From: Deinococcus sp045062605
GTDB taxonomy: Bacteria; Deinococcota; Deinococci; Deinococcales; Deinococcaceae
DNA length: 64,000 nt
Reading direction: 5' to 3'
NCBI RefSeq assembly: GCF_045062605.1
Contig: NZ_JBJGDW010000017.1
Coordinates: 1-64,000, forward strand
Shown: positions 41,133-50,616 of the stretch, piece by piece
How positions within the stretch are numbered: position 1 is the first letter of the stretch
Layout of the letters: each line of letters begins with the position of its first letter
Position numbers and translations under genes: made by a program
The notes under the pieces: model-generated
The model's input: only the letters and a program-made list of their open reading frames with translations
Database searches by the model: none
What the model was told of the DNA's origin: nothing

Positions 41133-42395
41133 GTGCCCCCCACCTTGACTAGAGGCTTGCAGCTTCAGGCGCTGGCCGGGCTGCCGCGCAACGCCCGCAA
41201 CGCCATTCTGATGGAGCCGCTGTGGGGCGTCTTCGGTGTGGTGGTGCTGTATTACGCGCCGCTGTACATGAGCAGTGTGGGCCTGTCCAGCACGCAGATC
41301 GGGCTGCTCGGCTCGATGACATTGGCCCTGTCCTTTCTGTTTCAGGCGGTGGCCGCACCGATCACCAACCGCGTGGGCCGCAAACGCACCACCCTGATTG
41401 GGGACCTGATCTCGTGGACGGTGCCCATGTTCGTGTGGGCCTTTGCCAATTCCTTCGCTGCTTTTGCCCTGGCCGCCGTGCTGGCCGCCAGCGGGCGCAT
41501 CGTGACGGTCTCGTGGAGCCTGCTGCTGATCGAGGACGTCGAGGAATGGCAACGGGCACGCGTCTTCGGCATCATCAATCTGATCGTGACGGTCTGCGGC
41601 CTGCTGACGCCGCTGGTGGGGCTGGTGATCGCGCAGCATGGCGTGACGGCCACCATGCGCGGCTTTTACATTCTGGGCGGCGTCGGCATGACCGTCATGT
41701 TTCTGTGGCGCAACGCGATTACCGATGAAACCCGTAGCGGCGTGGCCGCGATGGCTCAGCACCGCGACCTGGGCCTGGGTCAGAGCATTCGCCACACCCT
41801 GGGACTGGTGGCGGGCATGCGCGGCCATCCCGGTCTGATGGGCATCACCGCCTTCTACCTGCTGACCGTGTTCATCGAGCAGCTCAGTCTGTTTCAGATT
41901 CTCTTTCTTCAACAGACGCTGAATTTCAGCGCCCAGACCCTGTCCTTCGTGCCGTTCGTGGCGGCCTTCGTGACGCTGCTGCTGTACGGCGTGGCCCTAC
42001 CCCGGCTGTCGCGGCTGCCGCTGGGCCGCACGCTAGTGGTGGTCCGCGCGCTGGGGCTGATCGGCGCGGTGGCGCTGCTGTTTGTTCCAGCAGGAAACAC
42101 GGCGGCCATGCTGGCGGCAGTGGGCCTGCTGGGCGGCGTGACCTTTCTGACCCTGACCTACCGCGACGCCGCCCTGTTCAGCCGCCTGCCGCAGAACGGC
42201 ACGGCTGATCTGTTCTCGGCGGTGCAGACCCTGACCCTGCTGTGCGCCATTCCGGCGGCGGGTCTGGCCGGGGCGCTGTTTGCCGTCTCACCGCGCAGTC
42301 TGTTCGTGCTGATCGCCGCGTTGTGTGCCGTGCTGCTCCTGCTGGCGGTGTGGCTGGCCCGGCGGGAGGGGAGGGCACAGACTCCCGTAATCTAA
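41133..42395 (+). CDS. MFS transporter
   Basis: Major facilitator superfamily protein of 420 residues with about 12 hydrophobic segments. The loop between segments 2 and 3 carries NRVGRKRTTLIGD, the A-motif (GxxxDRxGRRxx pattern). A conserved acidic spot, LLLIEDVEEWQRARVFG, occurs in the next loop. The substrate is unknown; efflux of a small molecule is the usual role, and the position divergent from the polyketide operon raises export of that product as a possibility. GTG 41133 is the first in-frame start; no ribosome binding site is clear. It converges with the SIS gene, leaving 11 bases. Confidence 0.75.
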   Translation: MPPTLTRGLQLQALAGLPRNARNAILMEPLWGVFGVVVLYYAPLYMSSVGLSSTQIGLLGSMTLALSFLFQAVAAPITNRVGRKRTTLIGDLISWTVPMFVWAFANSFAAFALAAVLAASGRIVTVSWSLLLIEDVEEWQRARVFGIINLIVTVCGLLTPLVGLVIAQHGVTATMRGFYILGGVGMTVMFLWRNAITDETRSGVAAMAQHRDLGLGQSIRHTLGLVAGMRGHPGLMGITAFYLLTVFIEQLSLFQILFLQQTLNFSAQTLSFVPFVAAFVTLLLYGVALPRLSRLPLGRTLVVVRALGLIGAVALLFVPAGNTAAMLAAVGLLGGVTFLTLTYRDAALFSRLPQNGTADLFSAVQTLTLLCAIPAAGLAGALFAVSPRSLFVLIAALCAVLLLLAVWLARREGRAQTPVI

Positions 42396-42406
42396 TTACC
42401 ACCCGC

Positions 42407-43447
<1,041 letters not shown>

Positions 43448-43480
43448 GCCGGATACTGTCATGCTGGGTACTGTAGTCAA

Positions 43481-43509
43481 TTTTTATCCGGTCTGTCGTG
43501 GCATGACAA
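43481..43509 (-). promoter_or_regulatory. Promoter of the SIS-domain gene
   Basis: On the minus strand: TTGTCA (43509-43504), a 17-base spacer and TAAAAA (43486-43481). The -35 box matches five of six positions. It directly abuts the terminator stem of the chemosensory operon. Confidence 0.5.
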
Positions 43510-43544
43510 ATCCCGACTGGCAGCGCAATCAAGCCAGTCGAGAT
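43510..43544 (-). terminator. Terminator of the chemosensory operon
   Basis: ATCCCGACTGGC (43510-43521) and GCCAGTCGAGAT (43533-43544) pair over 11 of 12 positions with an 11-base loop, 16 bases past the last stop of the operon. Only a short ATTTG follows in the direction of transcription, so termination may be partial. The next gene's -35 box begins at once. Confidence 0.55.
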
Positions 43545-43560
43545 TGTGGCCTGTTCTCGC

Positions 43561-44322
43561 TCAGTTCAGCGTCTTGAGGTCCGCGCGGGTCACGGCGATG
43601 ACCAGCAGTCCGCCTACCGGATGAAAGATCGCCTCGCGGCCCGCGTAGCGCAGGGTCACGGCCTGCAATTCGTCGCCCAGCAGGTGCTGACCGATCACGC
43701 TGGCAGTGGCCACGAAATGCCGGGCGTACATCGGCAGGCGCTGTGCTGCGCCGGGCGCACCCGCGTCGCTGGAGGGCAGCACGATCTGACCCTGGGCGTC
43801 CACCACGATCAGGTCTTCCACGTCGCCCCGGCGGCGGTATTCGGCCACCAGTCGTTCCAGCTCGCTGGGGCCAGTCTGGGCGGCGGGTTGTGGCTGCACA
43901 GGTTCTGGTTGGCTAGGTTCGGGCTGAGTCGGTTCGGGCGCGGCAGCGGCCTCGGCGGCGCGCAGCAGGCCCTCTACCATCGGGATCAGTTCGTCGGGGC
44001 TGAAGGGCTTGCGCAACACGCCGTTTGCGCCGACCTCGCGGGCCTGCCGGCGGATATTGTCGTCGACATTGCCGCTCATTAGCACGATGGGCCGGCCGTC
44101 GAAGCGGGCGTCGCGGCGCAGTTCGGAACACAGGTCCAAACCGCTCATGCCCGGCATGATCACGTCGGCCATCATCAGGTCGAAGTGCGGGTCGCCTGCC
44201 AGGGTTTCCAGGGCCTGCTCGGCGCTGATGGCGGAAAACGAATCCAGCGAGTGCCGCTTGAAGGTGATCTCCAGCGCTTTGCGGACGCTGATGCTGTCGT
44301 CAACGATAAAAATCTGGGGCAT
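43561..44322 (-). CDS. Response regulator with a Roadblock-like C-terminal domain
   Basis: Protein of 253 residues: a receiver domain (1-120; IFIVDDSISVRKAL with the acidic pair, a phospho-acceptor region in MMADVIMPGMSG, and VLRKPFSPDEL with the conserved Lys), a Pro/Gln/Glu-rich linker (about 128-150), then a C-terminal domain with LERLVAEYRRRGDVED and LIVVDAQGQIVLPSS, which resembles Roadblock/LC7 proteins that bind small GTPases such as MglA. AAAGGA precedes ATG 44322. Last gene of the operon. A polarity or pilus output is plausible; the Roadblock call is from pattern only. Confidence 0.7.
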   Translation of the reverse strand: MPQIFIVDDSISVRKALEITFKRHSLDSFSAISAEQALETLAGDPHFDLMMADVIMPGMSGLDLCSELRRDARFDGRPIVLMSGNVDDNIRRQAREVGANGVLRKPFSPDELIPMVEGLLRAAEAAAAPEPTQPEPSQPEPVQPQPAAQTGPSELERLVAEYRRRGDVEDLIVVDAQGQIVLPSSDAGAPGAAQRLPMYARHFVATASVIGQHLLGDELQAVTLRYAGREAIFHPVGGLLVIAVTRADLKTLN

Positions 44323-44414
44323 GGGGTTCCTTTGTGGGCTGTGGGGCGGGCAGGGGAGAGGAGGATTGAGCGCTGAGAAAAATCGGCGCTCAGAGACGCC
44401 AGGACTCAAGGCGT

Positions 44415-45161
44415 TCAGTGCAGGCGCGGGGCGGTCTCGTCGAGATCCACGGCGAGTTCCATCAGCAGGCGGTTGGTGGGCCTGTCCAGGTCAGCCTGAA
44501 GGCCCGGCGGCAGGGACAGGCAGTCATAGAACCTGAACTGGCCGCCGCCCTGCTCGCTGTGGCGCAGCAGTTCCAGCACGGCGGCCCGGCCTGCTCGGCC
44601 CGCGCATTCGGCGTAGGTCAGGCGGCCCGCGCTCATGGTCAGGTGACCGCTGCGGGGCGTCTGTCCGGCGGCCCCCACCGTGATCAACCAGTGGCCGCTG
44701 CACTTCAGTTCCGCCGCCCAGTTTAGAAATTCGCTCAGGCAGAACGGTTCGAGCTGGCCCGAGAGCTGGGGCCGGGCGTTGGCCCGCAGCGGCAGCGGGT
44801 ACGCCGCGTCGTCCACGCCCAGCGCCTCCAGCGCCTCGGCCAGCACCTGCGGCCCCGCCGAGTTGGTGGGCAGGTCCGGCAGGTCGTGTTCGCCGTCGCC
44901 GATCAGGTACAGGGGCAGCCTGCCGGTGTGGGCGTCGTCTCTCAGGATGCCGCGAAATTCCAGGCCACTCATGTCGGACATCACGGCGTCGCAGATGATC
45001 GCGTCCACTGGGGTCCGCTCCAGTTGGGTCAGGGCGTGCAGCGCACCGTCCGCGTGGATCACGCTGACCCCGGCCAGTTCGGCCAGATGTCCGTACATGG
45101 CGGCGCGCGAGGGATCGTTGAGAACCGTCAAGACCGAGCGCCCGGTCTGAAAGGCGGTCAT
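44415..45161 (-). CDS. Receiver-PATAN (DUF4388) response regulator, PixG/PilG-like
   Basis: Protein of 248 residues. The N-terminal receiver-like domain has the acceptor region DAIICDAVMSDMSGLEF but a weak acidic pair near the start (LTVLNDPSRAAMY), so it may be a degenerate receiver. The C-terminal part, about 130-235, is a DUF4388/PATAN domain: LSGQLEPFCLSEFLNWA then GHLTMSAGRLTYAECAGR. PATAN regulators in cyanobacteria control pilus motors and phototaxis. It overlaps the CheA gene by ATGA (45158-45161). Confidence 0.72.
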   Translation of the reverse strand: MTAFQTGRSVLTVLNDPSRAAMYGHLAELAGVSVIHADGALHALTQLERTPVDAIICDAVMSDMSGLEFRGILRDDAHTGRLPLYLIGDGEHDLPDLPTNSAGPQVLAEALEALGVDDAAYPLPLRANARPQLSGQLEPFCLSEFLNWAAELKCSGHWLITVGAAGQTPRSGHLTMSAGRLTYAECAGRAGRAAVLELLRHSEQGGGQFRFYDCLSLPPGLQADLDRPTNRLLMELAVDLDETAPRLH

Positions 45162-48070
45162 GCGACCACCCCGGCGGCACCCTCAGCCTGGGCCAGAACG
45201 CTGCCAATCCGGCGCAGCAGCAGCGCCTCGCCCACCGGTTTGGTGAAGTAGTCGTTCGCGCCCAGTTGCAGGGCCAGCCGCTGGTGCTTTTCCCCGGCTC
45301 GGGTGGTCATGATCATCAGCGGCAGCGCGGCGGTGGCGGGACGGGCGCGCACGGCGGACAGCAGCTCGTAGCCGTTCATGCGCGGCATTTCCAGGTCGCT
45401 GACCACCGCGCCGAAATCCGGGTCGAGTTGCAACAGGTCCAGCGCTTCCTGGCCGTCGTTGGCGGTGCTCACCGCGTAGCCGCCGCTTTCCAGCATGCGG
45501 CCCACTAGACGGCGCACGCTCAGCGAGTCGTCTACCAGCAGGATGCGGGTGCGTTTTGCCCCTGCGCCGCTGCTGCCCGTAGCTTGCAGAAAGTCCTGTG
45601 GGCGGCGGGCCAGACGGCCCAGCCCCGAGGGATCAAGGACCGGAAAGGCATTGCCGGAGGCCGATACCGCTGTGCCCGACAGGTATTCCAGCCCACTGAG
45701 CAACCCGCCCAGCGGCGTCACGCTGACTTCCTCGATCTGGCCGAAGTCGTCCACCCGCGCGGCCAGTTCCCCGGTGGGGGTGGCCAGCACCACCAGCCGG
45801 AAAGTATCCTCCTGCGCGCCGCCCTGCGGCTGGCCCCAGATTGCGCGCAGATCGATGATCGGTGCGGCGCGGCCTTCGAAAGCCAGTTCCGGGCCAGTCT
45901 CGCCGTGCTGGACCTCGCCCGCACGGATTTCACGCAGGGCGCGCACTGCGCCCACCGCGAAGCCCAGCTCGCGCCCGGCCACCTGCACCGGCAGCACGTC
46001 GATGACGCGGCGCGTGACTGGCAGGCGCAGGGTGAAGGTGGTGCCCTCGTCGCGCCGGGTCTCGATCAGCAGTTCGCCGCCCAGTTGCCGCGCGGCGGTG
46101 GCCACCACGTCCATGCCTACGCCGCGTCCGGCCACCGTGCTGACGGTTGAAGCGGTAGACAGGCCCGGCAGCAGGATCAGTCGCGCCCGGTCCTCGTCCG
46201 ACATGCGATCAAGTTCCTGAACCGAGCGCAATCCCTTTTCCAACGCGCGGTTGCTGATGGTTTCCAGATCCAGGCCCTGTCCATCGTCCCGCACGCTGAC
46301 TTCCAGGAAGTTCTGATGCTCGGCGGCGCGCAGCCAGACCCGCCCACGCGCGGGCTTTCCGGCCTCTGCCCGCGACTCGGCGGTGCCGACGCCGTGGTGC
46401 AGGGCGTTGGTCATCATGTGCATCAGCGGCTCGCTCAGGCGTTGCAGCACGGCGCTGTCCACCCGCACGTCCTCGCCCTCACTGATGAACTCGAACCCGG
46501 CCTCGTGGTCACGCGCCCAGCGCCGCAGCCGGAAGGCGGCCTGCGAGAAGGGCACGCGGCTGGTCTGGGTCAGGTCCAACCTGAGGTGGCGCAGCAGCTT
46601 GCCCAGCAGTTCATTGTCGCCCTGGAGGTCTCCCACGTTGTCCGACAGGCGGCGGCGCACTTCCGCGAAGTCGGCGCTCAGCTCGGTGATGCTTCTGGCC
46701 AGGATGTTCAGATCGTTGTAGGTGTCGAATTCCAGCTCGTCGAACTGCTGCGCCGGGTTGGCGGCGAACGGGTTGGCGCTGCCCGTGCCGTCCTCGCCCG
46801 TGGGAGCGGCGCGGTCCGGTGTGGCGCGGACCATGTCGGGGTTCAGGTGGCGTTCCTCGAAATCGCGCACGGTGCGCTGGAAGCGGGCCTGCGAGTCCTG
46901 CATGGCGCTCTGGAGGTTGTCCAGCCGTCCCAGCGTCTGCCCCAGCCGTGAGCGCACGGTGACCAGTTCGCCCATCTGCTCCAGCAGGGATTCGATCTGC
47001 CGGGCCGGAATGCGGATCGAGGCCGTTTCCTGGTTGATGGCCGGAGCCACGTCCTGGGCAGGCACACTGGCCTGGTGTAAAGGTGTCTGAGGTACGGGGC
47101 TTGCGGGAACCACGGCAGCGGGCGCGTGTCCACCGGCCAGCGCGGCCATGCGGGCGCTCAGGCCCTTCAGATGTGCGTCCAGGCCACCCGCGCCGCCGCC
47201 GCCCTCGGCCACGTCCAAAATACGGTCCATGCCGCTCAGCGCAGCCTCCAGCACCTCGCTTGCGCCGCCGTCCAGCCGCAGCACGCCGTCACGCACACCG
47301 CCCAGCAGGTCTTCCATGCCGTGCGCGAAGTCGCCCAGACCGGGCAGGCCCACCATGTACGAGCTGCCCTTGATGGTATGTGCAGCGCGGAACATCACGT
47401 CCAGATCGGGGCCGCTCTCCGCCGACGCACCTTCCAGCTCGGCCCGCAGGCCGCCCAGGTGTTCGCGCACTTCGGGGGCGAAGTAGGACCAGATCTCGGC
47501 GTTCTCGCGCCAGAACTGCCGCAACTCCTGCTCCAGGTTCGAGACGGCGGGCGCGTCCGCCGGGGTTGCGTCCAGCGCAGCGGCCCCGTCCTCGGTGACC
47601 ATCCGGCGCGGGTCCTCGATGGGCCGGGGCTTGAAGGCTTCCGGGTGGCTGTGCAGGAGGGCCAGGAGCTGCACGGCGCCTCCGCCACGCGCAAAGACCA
47701 GTCCCAGGTCGATCTCGCGCTCGCCGCCCACAATGCGCTCCAGGCCCTGACGAAGGAGGGTCTGGGCGTGCGTCAGCAGCGCCAGGTAAGCGGTGCGGGC
47801 GTCCCCACTCAGCAGGGGCCGGGCCTCCAGCATGCGTTCGGCCAGGCCCGCCATCTTGGACAGTTGCATGAAGCCGTAGAGTCCTGCGCTGCCGCGCAGT
47901 CGGTGGGTCAAGACACCCAGTTCGGCCAGATGCGCCGTGTCGTCCGGTCCCGCTGGGGCCGCGTCCAGCCCGGCCAGCCCGGCGTCCATGCGGCCCAGCA
48001 CTTCCCCGGCTTCCTGTAAAAAGCTGCTGAGCAGATCGCTGTTCTCGCCCCGCTGTTCGCTGGTGTCCAT
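45158..48070 (-). CDS. Hybrid CheA kinase with two Hpt domains, PixL/ChpA-like
   Basis: Histidine kinase of 970 residues. The N-terminus has two phosphotransfer domains: His56 in THRLRGSAG and His231 in AAHTIKGSSY. A dimerisation segment (IPARQIESLLEQMGELV) leads to the CheA ATPase with MMTNALHHGVG (N box), VRDDGQGLD (G1) and GRGVGMDVV (G2). A CheW-like domain follows (about 690-820) and a receiver with ILLVDDSLSVRRLV, SDLEMPRMNGYEL and TKPVGE closes the chain. ATG 48070 has GGAGGAG upstream. It should take signals from the two receptors and pass phosphate to the response regulators on either side. Confidence 0.88.
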   Translation of the reverse strand: MDTSEQRGENSDLLSSFLQEAGEVLGRMDAGLAGLDAAPAGPDDTAHLAELGVLTHRLRGSAGLYGFMQLSKMAGLAERMLEARPLLSGDARTAYLALLTHAQTLLRQGLERIVGGEREIDLGLVFARGGGAVQLLALLHSHPEAFKPRPIEDPRRMVTEDGAAALDATPADAPAVSNLEQELRQFWRENAEIWSYFAPEVREHLGGLRAELEGASAESGPDLDVMFRAAHTIKGSSYMVGLPGLGDFAHGMEDLLGGVRDGVLRLDGGASEVLEAALSGMDRILDVAEGGGGAGGLDAHLKGLSARMAALAGGHAPAAVVPASPVPQTPLHQASVPAQDVAPAINQETASIRIPARQIESLLEQMGELVTVRSRLGQTLGRLDNLQSAMQDSQARFQRTVRDFEERHLNPDMVRATPDRAAPTGEDGTGSANPFAANPAQQFDELEFDTYNDLNILARSITELSADFAEVRRRLSDNVGDLQGDNELLGKLLRHLRLDLTQTSRVPFSQAAFRLRRWARDHEAGFEFISEGEDVRVDSAVLQRLSEPLMHMMTNALHHGVGTAESRAEAGKPARGRVWLRAAEHQNFLEVSVRDDGQGLDLETISNRALEKGLRSVQELDRMSDEDRARLILLPGLSTASTVSTVAGRGVGMDVVATAARQLGGELLIETRRDEGTTFTLRLPVTRRVIDVLPVQVAGRELGFAVGAVRALREIRAGEVQHGETGPELAFEGRAAPIIDLRAIWGQPQGGAQEDTFRLVVLATPTGELAARVDDFGQIEEVSVTPLGGLLSGLEYLSGTAVSASGNAFPVLDPSGLGRLARRPQDFLQATGSSGAGAKRTRILLVDDSLSVRRLVGRMLESGGYAVSTANDGQEALDLLQLDPDFGAVVSDLEMPRMNGYELLSAVRARPATAALPLMIMTTRAGEKHQRLALQLGANDYFTKPVGEALLLRRIGSVLAQAEGAAGVVA

Positions 48071-48127
48071 CCCTGTCTCCTCCGGCATTCTCAATCCCCT
48101 CCTCATTCTCAGATTCCCCTGCGTTCC

Positions 48128-48194
48128 CGAACCACTCTGTGTTTCCAGACCACGCTGTGTACCCGGACCACGCTGTGTGCCTGAACCACTCAGG
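48128..48194. repeat. 18-bp tandem repeat between cheA and a receptor gene
   Basis: Units CGAACCACTCTGTGTTTC, CAGACCACGCTGTGTACC, CGGACCACGCTGTGTGCC and a partial TGAACCACTCAGG. The last partial unit runs over the receptor's stop codon (48190-48192). It fills most of the 119-base gap between the receptor and cheA genes, both on the minus strand. It is non-coding apart from the end of the receptor gene. Confidence 0.75.
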
Positions 48195-50520
48195 ACGGCA
48201 GCCGGAAACGGGTCAGGCTGGCGCTGAGGTTCTGGGCCAGGGTCTGAAGCTGCTCGGCGGCGGCGCGGCCCTGGGTCACCGAGTCCTGGGAGTCGCGGGC
48301 AACGGCGGCAATCTGCTCTACGGCGCTGCCCATGTCCTCGACGCCCTGCACCTGCGCCCGCTGTGACGCGGCGATGGTCTCGGCCAGCTCGGCGGACTGC
48401 TGGGTCAGCGCGCCGATTTCACGCAGGCGCTCACCGGCGGTCCCGGCGACGCGGTAGCCCTGCTCCACCTCGCGGGTTCCGTCTTCCACGCTCACGATCA
48501 CGTCCTGAATCTCGGCCTGCACGTTCTTGATCAGGCTAGCGATGCGCGCGGTGGCCTGCCCGGAGGTATCGGCCAGCTTACGCACCTCGTCTGCCACGAT
48601 GCTGAAGCGTCCGCCCGCTTCCCCCGCGCCCGCCGCCTCGATGCTGGCGTTCAGGGCCAGCAGGTTGGTCTGCCGGGCGATCTGCGAGATGGTGTCCACG
48701 ATTTCCTGAATTTCCAGCGAGCGGTCGCCTAGGCCCTTGATGCGCTTGGCGACGCCCTGCACCTCGCGGCGGATGTTCTGCATGCCGTCCAGCGTGCCGG
48801 TCACGGCTTCCTGACCCTGCTGCGAGGCCAGCAGCGCGGCGCGGGCCGTTTCGGCGGAGTTCTGTGCCTGCTGCGCCACCTCACGGATAGCAGCCGTCAT
48901 GTTCTGCACCTGCACGGCCACGCGGGCGGCCTCGGCGGCGGTGAGCTGCGTGCCCTGGCCGATCTGGTCTGTCGATGCCAGCAGCGCCTGCGAGCCGCCG
49001 GTGACCGAGGTAGAGGCGCGCTGCACGTCGCCCAGCACGTCGGCCAGCTCGGCGGTCATCAGGTTGATCGAGTCCACCACGTTGCCCAGCACGTCCTCGG
49101 TCACGACGCCGCGCCGGGTCAGGTTGCCCTCTGCAATGTCCATGGTCACGTCCAGGAACTGCCCGATGTTTTCTTGCAACTTGATGGACTCCAGCCGCTC
49201 ACTCTCGCCGCGCTCGGCGTTGGCGCGCATCTCGCTGGCGGCCAGGTTAAAGGTGCTGCCCAGTTTGCCTAGTTCATCGTGGGTGTTGACCACCACCTGC
49301 ACGTCCAACTCACCCTTGGACAGCCGGCCTGCGGCCTCGGTCAGACGGGCCAGTGGGCGGGTGATTGAAAGCGCGATTACGAACAGCAACGTGAACATCA
49401 GCAGCGCGCCCAGGATCAGTAGCGCGATCAGGTTGCCCACCTCACCGGTGCGCTGGTTTTCTTTGGCGGCCAGGATGGTCCCGAGGCTCTCGATGCTGTC
49501 ACTCAGGCCGCCGAACAGGCCGGTGGCAAACGCCGGAACCAGCGCCGTGAGCTGATCGGGCGTCATACCGACGCGCTGCGGGAACAGCAGGTTGCTGTTG
49601 ACAGCCCCGAAGATCCGGTCCGAACTTTCCTTGAGCTTGGCCTGTGCGGCCTGGAGCTTTTCGTTCATCGCGCTGTCCATGTTCGCGGCGCTCTCATTGC
49701 TCAACGCACGGTCATACCCGGTCAGGATGTTGTCGTTGGCGGTCTTGGCGATGTCGTAGCGGAGCTGCGCCTCGGTGCGGACGGTGGGACTGATTGCGCT
49801 GCCTGGCGCTCCGGCCCGCTTAAGCAGCGGAATGGTGCCCGAGGCGATGGCCCCGGAGGTGGGCATGTTCTGCGGCATGATGCTGGTGACCAGATCCACC
49901 AGAGCGGCCTCAGCCCGGTTGTTGGTCTGCTTCATGCCGCTCTGATTGGCAATGTCGCCGAACAGCGGGGTGACGACGTTTTTGAGCAGTTGGCTGTAAG
50001 CTGACTGCACGTTCTCGGCCTGGACGTTGCCCGCGTCGACCAGCCGGTTCAGCGAGCCCAGTGTCTCGCGCATCTGGCTGATCTCGCCCACCAGCTCCAC
50101 ATAATCGCTCTTGTTCATCAGGGCTTCGAGTTTATCCAGCGCCGCCGTCATGGCTGCGCGCTGCTTGGCGTTGGTTGCCTTGGCTCCCGCCGCACCGTTC
50201 AGCATGTTGACCGAGGACAGGCGCAGCAACTGGGCGTTTTGCAAAATGCCCGTCAGCGGAAGGAGCATTTCCTGTCCGGCCAGTTGCTGGCGCGCCTGCA
50301 CGGCACCCGCGTTGACCTGGCTGATCTGGATGCCCAGCGCCACCGCGAAGGGCAGGCCCAGCAGCAATCCGGCGGTGGCCAGCTTCAGGCCTACGGGCAT
50401 GCGGCCCAGCAGCCCGGTTCTCACGTTGTTCGTCTGGCGGACCGGGCGCGCGGCTTTTGCTGCGCTATTAACAGGGACGGGGGCAATCAGGGTGGGATCG
50501 AGACGGGCGTTCTGTGACAT
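48190..50520 (-). CDS. Methyl-accepting chemotaxis protein, PixJ/PilJ-like (second)
   Basis: Receptor of 776 residues. It starts MSQNARLDPTLI, has a membrane segment near 40-62, a long periplasmic sensor part (about 63-365), a second segment (about 370-395), a HAMP region, and a signalling domain with the tip RQTNLLALNASIEAAGAGEAGGRF (as RQTNLLALNASIEAAG then AGEAGGRFS). CAGGAGA precedes ATG 50520. The signalling half is very like that of the next receptor gene while the sensor halves differ, which points to duplication followed by sensor divergence. There is no CheR or CheB gene in the window. Confidence 0.85.
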   Translation of the reverse strand: MSQNARLDPTLIAPVPVNSAAKAARPVRQTNNVRTGLLGRMPVGLKLATAGLLLGLPFAVALGIQISQVNAGAVQARQQLAGQEMLLPLTGILQNAQLLRLSSVNMLNGAAGAKATNAKQRAAMTAALDKLEALMNKSDYVELVGEISQMRETLGSLNRLVDAGNVQAENVQSAYSQLLKNVVTPLFGDIANQSGMKQTNNRAEAALVDLVTSIMPQNMPTSGAIASGTIPLLKRAGAPGSAISPTVRTEAQLRYDIAKTANDNILTGYDRALSNESAANMDSAMNEKLQAAQAKLKESSDRIFGAVNSNLLFPQRVGMTPDQLTALVPAFATGLFGGLSDSIESLGTILAAKENQRTGEVGNLIALLILGALLMFTLLFVIALSITRPLARLTEAAGRLSKGELDVQVVVNTHDELGKLGSTFNLAASEMRANAERGESERLESIKLQENIGQFLDVTMDIAEGNLTRRGVVTEDVLGNVVDSINLMTAELADVLGDVQRASTSVTGGSQALLASTDQIGQGTQLTAAEAARVAVQVQNMTAAIREVAQQAQNSAETARAALLASQQGQEAVTGTLDGMQNIRREVQGVAKRIKGLGDRSLEIQEIVDTISQIARQTNLLALNASIEAAGAGEAGGRFSIVADEVRKLADTSGQATARIASLIKNVQAEIQDVIVSVEDGTREVEQGYRVAGTAGERLREIGALTQQSAELAETIAASQRAQVQGVEDMGSAVEQIAAVARDSQDSVTQGRAAAEQLQTLAQNLSASLTRFRLPS

Positions 50521-50616
50521 GTGGAGTCTCCTGGTGGTCTGGCGCAAATGGGCGGTGGCTGGGAGGCGGTGGTCAGGGCCGGGAAGGCCGCTAAGGAAAT
50601 GGGGAGGGATCGGAAG

